NCBI GenBank assembly: GCA_013138655.1
Contig: WTCI01000205.1
Location: 1 to 7,908 of the forward strand
Length of the DNA: 7,908 nt
Source of the DNA: Desulfuromonadaceae bacterium
GTDB lineage: Bacteria; Desulfobacterota; Desulfuromonadia; Desulfuromonadales; Geopsychrobacteraceae
Direction of reading: 5' to 3'
Shown: positions 1 through 5,284 of the stretch, in pieces
How positions within the stretch are numbered: position 1 is the stretch's first letter
Layout: each line of letters starts with the position of its first letter
Translations under genes and position numbers: made by a program
Notes under the pieces: generated by a model
Seen by the model: only the letters and a program-made list of their open reading frames with translations
What the model was told of the DNA's origin: nothing
The model's database searches: none

Positions 1-37
1 GGTAACGAGAATAAGTTAAAGCTCTGAAAGTTGATCG

Positions 38-1033
38 ATGCGTAAACTGCTACTCTGGGTATCTCTGTTGATTCTGCTGATCCTGACAGCTGCCGGTTTT
101 TCAGGATACTGGATGTTTTTCTCCCCCCAAGCGCCTCCACAACCTGTCAGCTATCATATTTATCCGGGAGAGAGTCTCTCGCAGGTCGCCGAAGATCTTG
201 AGACCGCTGGAGTGTTGCGGAGCGCATTCGCTTTAAAACTCTTGGCCCGGCTGCATGATCAGAGCGGACAGATTCATGTCGGCAACTACCGCTTTCGCGA
301 TGCTGTCACCCCCCGGCAGATTTTAAGCAGACTGGTGAACGGGGATGTCGAAAAAGCAACGCTCACCATTCCTGAGGGCTTCAACCTGGCGCAAATTATT
401 GAGCGGATCGCTCATAATGGATTTGCAGATGCAGAAAAGCTGCAGAGACTGGCCAAAGATCGATCTTTTATCAAATCCCTGGATATTTCAGCTGACAGCC
501 TTGAAGGCTATTTATTTCCAGAAACCTACCTGTTTACACCAGGCATTGATGAAACCAGTCTATTCACAATGATGGTGAAACAACTACAGCAGAAGTTGTC
601 TCCGGATCTGCTGAAAAAAGCCAAAAAACTGAACCTTGATTCGCACCGGTTATTGACCCTGGCGTCAATCATTGAAAGGGAAACCGGGGACGCTGAGGAG
701 ATGCCGCTGATCTCTTCTGTTTTTCATAATCGTTTACGCAAGGGGATTCAGCTCCAGACCGATCCAACAGTGATTTACGGTATTAAGGATTTTGACGGCA
801 ACCTGACCCGCAAACACCTGCAAACCCCAACCCCCTACAACACGTACATCATCCGCGGTCTACCGCCCGGACCGATCGCCAGTCCCGGCCTTTCCGCACT
901 ACAGGCAGCCGCTGTTCCAGCCGAGACAAAGTATCTTTATTTTGTCTCACGCGGGGATGGCAGTCACGAGTTTTCAGCGACACTCAAAGAGCACAACCAA
1001 GCGGTTCGTAAGTACCAACTGAATCGTCACTAA
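38..1033 (+). CDS. mltG: Endolytic transglycosylase MltG (YceG-like)
   Basis: This enzyme cleaves nascent peptidoglycan strands within the glycan chain at the outer face of the inner membrane and so sets glycan length; that role is family knowledge. The 331-residue length is close to the usual ~340. Residues 4-27 form one N-terminal membrane anchor after a short basic start. A LysM-like segment follows at about 38-105 (YPGESLSQVAEDL). The YceG catalytic core spans about 155-325, with the signature LASIIERETG at 208-217; the first Glu of its E-x-E pair (213/215) is the likely catalytic acid. The conserved LQTDPTVIYGI (239-249), TPYNTY (265-270) and GLPPGPIASPG (274-284) follow. No strong Shine-Dalgarno precedes the ATG; GAAAG at 26-30 is the best match. 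A reading frame ends at 27, 10 bases upstream, so an upstream operon partner is possible. No lesion is seen. Confidence 0.95.
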   Translation: MRKLLLWVSLLILLILTAAGFSGYWMFFSPQAPPQPVSYHIYPGESLSQVAEDLETAGVLRSAFALKLLARLHDQSGQIHVGNYRFRDAVTPRQILSRLVNGDVEKATLTIPEGFNLAQIIERIAHNGFADAEKLQRLAKDRSFIKSLDISADSLEGYLFPETYLFTPGIDETSLFTMMVKQLQQKLSPDLLKKAKKLNLDSHRLLTLASIIERETGDAEEMPLISSVFHNRLRKGIQLQTDPTVIYGIKDFDGNLTRKHLQTPTPYNTYIIRGLPPGPIASPGLSALQAAAVPAETKYLYFVSRGDGSHEFSATLKEHNQAVRKYQLNRH

Positions 1034-1041
1034 CCAAACCT

Positions 1042-1135
1042 TGATGGCGTCGCAAAAAGTCCGCCCTCCGGCGTTGCAGCAGTTTTTCAGGATCTCGACA
1101 TACCACATGTATACCTTCGCCCTTGCGATTCGGAT
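1042..1135. repeat. Putative dispersed intergenic repeat
   Basis: The spacer between mltG and the convergent reductase gene starts with a GATGGCGTCGCAAAAAGTCC stretch and continues through CATACCACATGTATACC. This type of sequence resembles intergenic repeats I recall from Desulfuromonas and Geobacter relatives, but only one copy lies in this window, so the assignment rests on recollection. It is noncoding in appearance. No T-run terminator for either flanking gene is clear here. Confidence 0.3.
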
Positions 1136-1159
1136 TGTCTTCCCCCTGATCGGGGCAAC

Positions 1160-1179
1160 GCCTGTCTCTTGCAACAGGC
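1160..1179. repeat. Perfect 6-bp hairpin between convergent genes
   Basis: GCCTGT (1160-1165) and ACAGGC (1174-1179) can pair around an 8-base loop, 17 bases beyond the stop of the minus-strand reductase gene. A second small stem, CCCC/GGGG, lies beside it at about 1143-1154. Neither is followed by a T-run on either strand, so this is at best a weak or factor-assisted transcription end for the convergent pair. Confidence 0.3.
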
Positions 1180-1195
1180 CGAGTTGATAGAATTT

Positions 1196-2197
1196 TCAGC
1201 TGCTCAGCAAATTCACCAGAGTGCGACGTTTGAGTTCCCCTTTGAGCATCCCCTGAATTTTTTTCTCCAGTCCGTCCAGAGGGACCTCCTCAATCATTGC
1301 TTGCAGATTCTCCAGTTTCCAGTCGGTCGCCAGTTTTTGCCAAACTTTAATCCGCGGACTCATCGGGCATTCGGCAGAATCGATACCGACCAGACGAACA
1401 CCACGCAGGATAAAGGGGAAAACATTCACCGGCAGTTCGGGGGAACCGACTAACCCGCAGCAGGTGATCACGCCGAGCGGCTGGGTCGATTTGATCGCCG
1501 CCGCCAGGGTATCGCCGCCGACACAGTCGACCACCCCGGCCCACTTGGGCTTCATCATCGGCCGCTCAGATCCTTCGGTGACGGCGGAACGCTCGATCAC
1601 TTCGGTTGCCCCCAAGCCCTTGAGGTAGTCGCTTTCATCCATCTTGCCGGTCGCCGCCGTCACTTGATAACCGGCCTTGGCGAGCATCGCCACCGCCAGG
1701 CTGCCGACCCCGCCGGTCGCGCCGGTGACCAGGATCTGTCCAGCTTCCGGCTTGATGCCACTTTCGACGATCTCCAGCACCGACAGGGCTGCCGTCAAGC
1801 CGGCGGTCCCAAGCATCATGCTCTCTTTCAGGCTCAACCCCTCCGGCAGTTTCAGCGCCCACTTGCTCGGCACCCGGATCATCTGGCCGAAGCCGCCATC
1901 GGTTCCCATACCCAAGTCGTAGCTGGTGACAATCACCTTCTTGCCCGGCTGGAAAGTTCCGTCGCTGCAGGAGACCACTTCGCCGGCGGCATCGATCCCC
2001 GGGGTGTGCGGGAAGTTGCGGGTGACACCGGGATTGCCGACCGCGGAAAGAGCGTCCTTGAAATTGAGTGACGAATAGTGAACCTTGACCACCAATTCAC
2101 CTTCCGGCAGATCAGCGACCGTGCGAGAGACGATGGAACGGGTAAAAACCTTCTTTTCCGGCTGCTCGACCAGCAGCGCCCTGAACTGTTCAGACAT
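1196..2197 (-). CDS. YhdH/AcuI-type NADPH-dependent enoyl/quinone oxidoreductase
   Basis: A zinc-free medium-chain dehydrogenase/reductase of the YhdH/YhfP (AcuI) family. Members reduce acrylyl-CoA or other activated double bonds, or quinones, with NADPH in the cytoplasm. The 333 residues compare with about 325-330 for the family. Visible motifs are the substrate-side NFKDAL (45-50) and PGIDAAG (66-72), a Rossmann nucleotide loop VTGATGGVGSLAV (157-169), and a C-terminal FILRGVRLVGIDS (262-274) typical of this family. Zinc-ligand Cys clusters of alcohol dehydrogenases are absent. The ATG at 2197 is preceded by AAGGAGGG about 5 bases away, which fixes the start. It is divergent from an HxlR regulator and probably controlled by it. 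The physiological substrate cannot be told: acrylyl-CoA reduction is known for AcuI, but reduction of toxic enones or quinones fits an HxlR partner equally well. Confidence 0.9.
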   Translation of the reverse strand: MSEQFRALLVEQPEKKVFTRSIVSRTVADLPEGELVVKVHYSSLNFKDALSAVGNPGVTRNFPHTPGIDAAGEVVSCSDGTFQPGKKVIVTSYDLGMGTDGGFGQMIRVPSKWALKLPEGLSLKESMMLGTAGLTAALSVLEIVESGIKPEAGQILVTGATGGVGSLAVAMLAKAGYQVTAATGKMDESDYLKGLGATEVIERSAVTEGSERPMMKPKWAGVVDCVGGDTLAAAIKSTQPLGVITCCGLVGSPELPVNVFPFILRGVRLVGIDSAECPMSPRIKVWQKLATDWKLENLQAMIEEVPLDGLEKKIQGMLKGELKRRTLVNLLSS

Positions 2198-2245
2198 ATA
2201 GCCCTCCTTGAGGGAATGATTTGCTTAATTGCCAAAGTTGTTATA

Positions 2246-2274
2246 AAAATAACGAGTACCATTCACATAAACAA
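2246..2274 (-). promoter_or_regulatory. Candidate sigma-70 promoter of the reductase gene
   Basis: Read on the minus strand, TTGTTT (2274-2269) and TATTTT (2251-2246) are separated by 17 bases. The start would fall near 2240, about 43 bases before the ATG. GTAC-containing half-sites at 2255-2260 and 2274-2278 fall in the spacer and on the edge of the -35 box, as expected for repression by the divergent regulator. The call is by eye only. Confidence 0.4.
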
Positions 2275-2299
2275 GTACCCACTTTTTTGTACTGTAGTA
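2255..2299. promoter_or_regulatory. Candidate HxlR operator cluster (GTAC half-sites)
   Basis: AGTACC occurs twice as a direct repeat (2255-2260 and 2274-2279), 19 bases apart or about two helical turns. AGTAC at 2274-2278 also forms a perfect inverted pair with GTACT at 2289-2293 across 10 bases, and TACT/AGTA at 2290-2299 forms another small dyad. HxlR proteins are dimeric winged-helix repressors or activators that bind such dyads in divergent promoters. Binding by the adjacent regulator is inferred. Confidence 0.5.
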
Positions 2300-2334
2300 T
2301 CTAAAAAGAAACTATTGTGTAGTTTGGAGTATTT

Positions 2335-2688
2335 ATGGCTGAAAATGGCAATTATCGCTGTACCGTTTCTGTCACTCTGGAAATCATCGGTGGCAAGTGG
2401 AAATCGCTGATCCTCTGGCATTTAAGCTTCAAGACCCTGCGCTTCAGCCAACTACAGCGCCGCCTGAACAGGGTGACACAAAAAATGCTGACCCAGCAGC
2501 TTCGTGAGCTGGAACGGGATGGACTGGTTCACCGCGAGGTTTACGCTGAGGTTCCCCCGCGGGTGGAGTATTCGCTGACGGAACGGGGGACAAGCGTGGT
2601 ACCGATTCTGCAGCAGATGTATCAATGGGGGAAAGATTATCTCGAACAAACCGAAGGGCAAGTCGCTGTCGATTGCCCGGCAGACTAG
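2335..2688 (+). CDS. HxlR-family winged-helix transcriptional regulator
   Basis: A 117-residue DNA-binding protein of the HxlR/DUF24 family, whose members often sense electrophiles, quinones or oxidants through a conserved N-terminal cysteine, as in YodB and HypR. Diagnostic features are Cys9 within YRCTVSVTLEIIGGKW (7-22), the recognition region RFSQLQRRLNRVTQKMLTQQ (36-55), LRELERDGLV (56-65) leading into the wing, and PPRVEYSLTERG (74-85), followed by a C-terminal dimerisation helix with QWGKDYL. A second Cys (114) is near the end. GGAG at 2326-2329, five bases before the ATG, supports the start. The gene is divergent from the YhdH/AcuI reductase, its probable target. Its TAG stop lies inside the CTAG target duplication of a MITE-like element; the reconstructed empty site would end at the same codon, so the protein is probably unaltered. 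Oxidant or electrophile sensing is inferred. Confidence 0.93.
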   Translation: MAENGNYRCTVSVTLEIIGGKWKSLILWHLSFKTLRFSQLQRRLNRVTQKMLTQQLRELERDGLVHREVYAEVPPRVEYSLTERGTSVVPILQQMYQWGKDYLEQTEGQVAVDCPAD

Positions 2689-2851
2689 TGTCCCGTGCGG
2701 TTAGTCGTGTCAATGAATTCTGAGACATTTTGGGTGCAGTCAAGGCGGTGCCAACACAGGCTTAGCCGTGCGTTAAGTCAAGTTGGCGCAACGCAGACAG
2801 CGCCGAAAAGGGCCAGAATTAGAAGACAGGATTAGCCGCACGGGACACTAG
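2685..2851. mobile_element. MITE-like nonautonomous element with CTAG target duplications
   Basis: The element proper is 2689-2847 (159 bp), flanked by CTAG at 2685-2688 and 2848-2851. Both ends begin TGTCCCGTGCGG reading inward. The inverted ends continue imperfectly for about 34 bp, with 27 of 34 positions matching by my hand alignment, including AATTCTG (left) opposite CAGAATT (2814-2820). The interior has smaller stems (GCCAAC/GTTGGC, GGCT/AGCC) and no transposase. A 4-bp CTAG duplication fits the YTAR target of IS5-type elements, but the parent family is not established. It sits exactly at the hxlR stop codon and against the CTAG edge of another repeat. Confidence 0.75.
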
Positions 2852-2880
2852 TTTTCATCCGGAGTTTCCGGATGGACACC
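2848..2880 (-). repeat. Short form of CTAG-bounded hairpin repeat
   Basis: A perfect 7-bp hairpin, CATCCGG (2856-2862) and CCGGATG (2868-2874) around AGTTT, is bounded on one side by CTAG. On the minus strand, CCGGAAACTCCGGATG matches 7582-7597 exactly and TCCGGATGAAAACTAG matches 7736-7751 exactly. This copy therefore looks like the two ends of the longer repeat joined without its core. It lies a few bases beyond the stop of the minus-strand operon but has no T-run, so it is not a canonical terminator. Confidence 0.7.
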
Positions 2881-2882
2881 AA

Positions 2883-3341
2883 CTAACTCTCATCCTTTTC
2901 GGCATCGGCCACGGCAGCGTCTGACTCCACAGCCTTGTTGTCTCCAGTCGCTTCATCCTGCGTTTCAACTTGCGGCGGCCGCATAAAAACCTTGATGGTC
3001 TGCGCAGCAGTCGGGTCGACAACCGAGCTGCACTCACCCTTGTACGTCCCTCCCTCACCCAACGTCAGCAGGCAATCGACCACTTCACCTGGATTCATAC
3101 GGAAATTCAGCTGCTTCTTCTGTCGTCGAATATCACTGAATATAATTTCCACCTCGGCAGCATTCATGGTGATCTTCAGCTTGCTTCCATCCGTTTCGGC
3201 TTCGACAAGATATTTCACCCGCAGCACATCATCATCGGCAAAGGCGTAGGTCCCGCTCCATTCACCGGACTGAAGCTCCGCGGCTGGCGCAGGCACAGTC
3301 AATAAAAGCAGCAAGCAACTGAAGCTGAAGAGAAGTTTCAT
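2883..3341 (-). CDS. Unrecognised exported protein with acidic C-terminal tail
   Basis: A 152-residue protein of no recognised family. I chose the ATG at 3341 because it starts a clean signal peptide (MKLLFSFSCLLLLLTVPAPA, then AELQ) and has AAAGGGA about 6 bases upstream; a GTG at 3377 would add 12 residues before that signal. Cleavage after the APA/PAA region by signal peptidase I is likely, since Cys9 is too early for a lipobox. The mature part (about 22-120) begins GEWSGTYAF and looks all-beta, with two cysteines (90 and 104) that could form a periplasmic disulfide. Residues 125-152 are acidic, low-complexity and probably disordered. It is the last gene of a three-gene operon, 32 bases after the preceding stop, and all three products appear to act outside the cytoplasm. 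Function is unknown. Confidence 0.7.
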   Translation of the reverse strand: MKLLFSFSCLLLLLTVPAPAAELQSGEWSGTYAFADDDVLRVKYLVEAETDGSKLKITMNAAEVEIIFSDIRRQKKQLNFRMNPGEVVDCLLTLGEGGTYKGECSSVVDPTAAQTIKVFMRPPQVETQDEATGDNKAVESDAAVADAEKDES

Positions 3342-3373
3342 CGATCGTCCCTTTAACGCAACCGGAACAGCCG

Positions 3374-4474
3374 TCACTTGACCAGCTCTCCGTCCAGCAT
3401 ACCGTCCCTTTTCAACGCCTTTATGGCATCCATCAGATATGGCTTATCCCGTTGGCTGGAAAATTCGCCGGGGAACAGAACCCCTTCCACCTTGACGGTG
3501 TTTTCGTCAAAACCGGCCAACACCAGGGCAAAACGTTGATTGTTCGAAAGGCGGGTGTTGTCGATCAGCGGAAAGTTGAAATAGTCAAGATTGAACTTCA
3601 TCTCGGCCGGCCGGTTATCCAGCGTGCCGTCAGCTTTGAAGGTTTCGACGGTCAGGGCGACATTGAGGGTTTTCTGCCGGTAATTGGCGTTGCTGAACTG
3701 GAAGGTCAGAATCCGGGTCACCCCATCCTGCGTCAGTCGCGACAGCTCCAGGCTCAGCTCGTTGGCCAGCTCCTCATCCCCGGCCGCGATCAACGCCACC
3801 TCATCGGTTGGCCAGGTGTAAAAACCCTGCTGTGCCGTTTCGTTCATTTCGATCTGTTTGAAGGGGATCTCGATATGTAACGGCTTGCCGCGCGGTTTCA
3901 GCGAGGCCAGCTGGGCACCGGCGACCCGCTTGGCCAGACTGTGCAGCCGCTTGATCAGCGCACCCTTTTTGACCAGCCAGCCCATCCGTTCTGCCGCAGA
4001 GGGCTTGGCCCTGGCGATATCACGGCCGACCTCCAGAAACAGCGGCCCGAGACTGAGGGAATCCCCGAAGTTGAGCGCCAGCATTTCCAGCTTGAGCAGT
4101 TTCTGGGAAATCTCGGCGCTGCTGGTCGATTCAATGCCATGATCGGTGTCACCCATCCCGTTTTTGAAGAAATCCGTGAGGATGACCGAGAACATATCCT
4201 TGCGCAGCATACTTTCCGACTGTTCTCGCTTGCTCAGCAGTTCGGTGTAGAGGCGGGCGTTCTGATCCATGGCGGCAATCCTGGTTACGGCGCTCTGCCC
4301 CCAATAGCCGAGCAGGGCAATTGCCAGCGCAGTTAAAATACCGGAGATCGGCTTGGAGAGGATTTCGAACTTCTCCCAGCCACTCTTTCCCTGTCTGCGC
4401 TCCTGCTGAACCGGATTCCCGGAATCGGCGTCGGCAGCGACCATCGGTTTTTGTTCCTGGCTGATATCGTGCAT
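3374..4474 (-). CDS. Unrecognised membrane-anchored protein, mostly extracytoplasmic
   Basis: A 366-residue protein I cannot assign. A polar, basic N-terminus (1-42, ending SGWEKFEILSKP) precedes one hydrophobic segment at about 43-60 (ISGILTALAIALLGYWGQ). The charge pattern suggests the N-terminus is inside and the remaining ~300 residues are periplasmic. Residues about 64-105 are helical and could be a short coiled coil; 115-185 are also helix-rich. The part from about 200 to the end looks beta-rich (FYTWPTDEVALIAAG, TFQFSNANYRQKTLNVALTV, FNLDYFNFPLID). There are no Cys residues and no enzyme motif that I can see. The start ATG lies 5 bases after the stop of the upstream gene with no strong ribosome site of its own, so translational coupling is likely. 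Second gene of the three-gene operon. An envelope scaffold or sensor role is possible but unsupported. Confidence 0.75.
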   Translation of the reverse strand: MHDISQEQKPMVAADADSGNPVQQERRQGKSGWEKFEILSKPISGILTALAIALLGYWGQSAVTRIAAMDQNARLYTELLSKREQSESMLRKDMFSVILTDFFKNGMGDTDHGIESTSSAEISQKLLKLEMLALNFGDSLSLGPLFLEVGRDIARAKPSAAERMGWLVKKGALIKRLHSLAKRVAGAQLASLKPRGKPLHIEIPFKQIEMNETAQQGFYTWPTDEVALIAAGDEELANELSLELSRLTQDGVTRILTFQFSNANYRQKTLNVALTVETFKADGTLDNRPAEMKFNLDYFNFPLIDNTRLSNNQRFALVLAGFDENTVKVEGVLFPGEFSSQRDKPYLMDAIKALKRDGMLDGELVK

Positions 4475-4479
4475 GGCGG

Positions 4480-4812
4480 CTACCTACGGATCAGGAGTAA
4501 ACGCTCACCGGTAAACTTGAGCATAAAGTTTGCTCCGTTGCGGTGTGAGCCGGTATAGACGTTCGCCAGATTCGAGGTCAGGTTGCGATACTGGATTGTC
4601 AGGGCGCAGGTTTGATTCTTCGGCAGCCCGGTGATCCGGTAACGCCCATACCTGTCAACCTCGGCCTGCCCTCCGCAACTGGTTTCCACCACACCCCCGA
4701 CCGGAGCTGAATTGCCTGGAGTCACCCACAACTGGCCGTAAATTTCAGCCGCCGAGGCGGCACCGGCCAGCAGCATAAAACCACCGAGGAACAGCAAAGC
4801 TTTCGATCCCAT
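4480..4812 (-). CDS. Small exported beta-sandwich-like protein
   Basis: A 110-residue product with a clear signal peptide (residues 1-22, MGSKALLFLGGFMLLAGAAS then AAEIYG; signal peptidase I cleavage near ASA). The mature ~88 residues read IYGQLWVTPGNSAPVGGVVE, then GRYRITGLP, then CALTIQY. This is the pattern of a carboxypeptidase regulatory-like or transthyretin-like domain, in which a modified residue or ornament loop is followed by a GxYxIxGLP turn; that is a fold suggestion, not a function. Two cysteines (about 45 and 69) could form a disulfide. AGGGAGA lies about 7 bases before the ATG. First gene of the operon, just upstream of the membrane-anchored protein, with a plausible promoter about 60 bases away. 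It may be a partner or ligand-binding accessory for the other two exported products. Confidence 0.75.
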   Translation of the reverse strand: MGSKALLFLGGFMLLAGAASAAEIYGQLWVTPGNSAPVGGVVETSCGGQAEVDRYGRYRITGLPKNQTCALTIQYRNLTSNLANVYTGSHRNGANFMLKFTGERLLLIRR

Positions 4813-4874
4813 GCGAGTTCTCCCTGGTCACAAAGAGGAAACTGTTCAGAACCAATAAGCGACACTTCTCATTA

Positions 4875-4902
4875 AGTTTATCCCCGAACCGAATCAAGTC
4901 AA
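4875..4902 (-). promoter_or_regulatory. Candidate sigma-70 promoter of the three-gene exported operon
   Basis: On the minus strand, TTGACT (4902-4897, five of six consensus bases) and TAAACT (4880-4875, four of six) are separated by 16 bases. Transcription would begin near 4868, giving a leader of about 56 bases before the ATG at 4812. No operator-like dyad is obvious nearby. Confidence 0.5.
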
Positions 4903-5204
4903 GCAATCGGAAAAGTGTGTATTTATCTGCCTATTGAGAGAAACAGCGATATTGACTTGCGAGATAAATGGCAGCTGGGTGCTGAAATTGACACGTTATC
5001 AGGGGGGATAATGATGTGCAGGAGATTTGGGCACGTGAGCTAACCTATGCTCAGCAGTCAAGATTTTGGGAGTCCTTTGCAATAGAGACAAAGTGCTGTG
5101 CTGAATTCCATCATAACTGGTTTTTTACCATATGTTGTGCCACCCAAAATTATAGATTTGCGCAGATGGGGAAATGGCCGATTCCCACATTCCCCGCAAG
5201 GTAA
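4903..5204. other. Gene-poor intergenic stretch
   Basis: No convincing gene, RNA gene or mobile element is seen. Short open frames here have poor starts and no family likeness. A TTGACA at 4988-4993 on the plus strand lacks a properly spaced -10 box. An imperfect GGGGAA/TTCCCC dyad occurs at about 5168-5195. The left flank holds the exported operon's promoter and the right flank the terminator of the oxidoreductase gene. Confidence 0.5.
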
Positions 5205-5276
5205 GAAAGGGCCGCTTGATCCTGCGATCAAATGGCCCTTAACTTCTCTTCAAAATGTGCAACCGCCGAAGTGGTC
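5205..5276. repeat. Direct repeat copy A (3' flank of oxidoreductase gene)
   Basis: This segment, the 3' untranslated end plus terminator of the oxidoreductase gene, is clearly related to 7331-7404 in the same orientation. Both begin GAAAGGGCC. After diverged hairpin interiors, both continue GGCCCT, TTCTCT, CAAAATGT, ACCG and CGAAGTG at matching spacing. By hand alignment about 35 of 44 positions match from GGCCCT onward. The two copies bracket the oxidoreductase gene. Confidence 0.7.
5207..5240 (-). terminator. Intrinsic terminator of the aldehyde oxidoreductase gene
   Basis: A long hairpin lies 44 bases past the stop: AAGGGCC (5207-5213) pairs with GGCCCTT (5234-5240), and TTGATC (5216-5221) with GATCAA (5226-5231), around a 4-base loop with one C/A mismatch between the two helices. 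On the minus strand the stem is followed by TTTCTT. On the plus strand the following bases are AACTTCTCTT, which is weaker. Confidence 0.75.
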
Positions 5277-5284
5277 CTCGGGAT

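Noticed and set aside
1..27. Open frame reaching in from the left edge and ending at a TGA at 25-27
   Set aside because: Only eight codons are visible; it may be the tail of an upstream operon gene but cannot be supported.
1664..2071. Open frames opposite and inside the YhdH/AcuI gene
   Set aside because: These are antisense or out-of-frame shadows of a clearly assigned coding sequence.
2856..2874. Perfect hairpin considered as the terminator of the exported operon
   Set aside because: No T-run follows on the minus strand (AAAAC follows), and it matches a repeat family found elsewhere in the window.
4969..4983. TGGCAGCTGGGTGC considered as a sigma-54 site
   Set aside because: The GG and GC elements are separated by 9 rather than 10 bases, and no suitable gene follows.
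4988..5016. TTGACA followed by GATAAT, considered as a plus-strand promoter
   Set aside because: The spacing is only 13 bases and there is no gene downstream on the plus strand.
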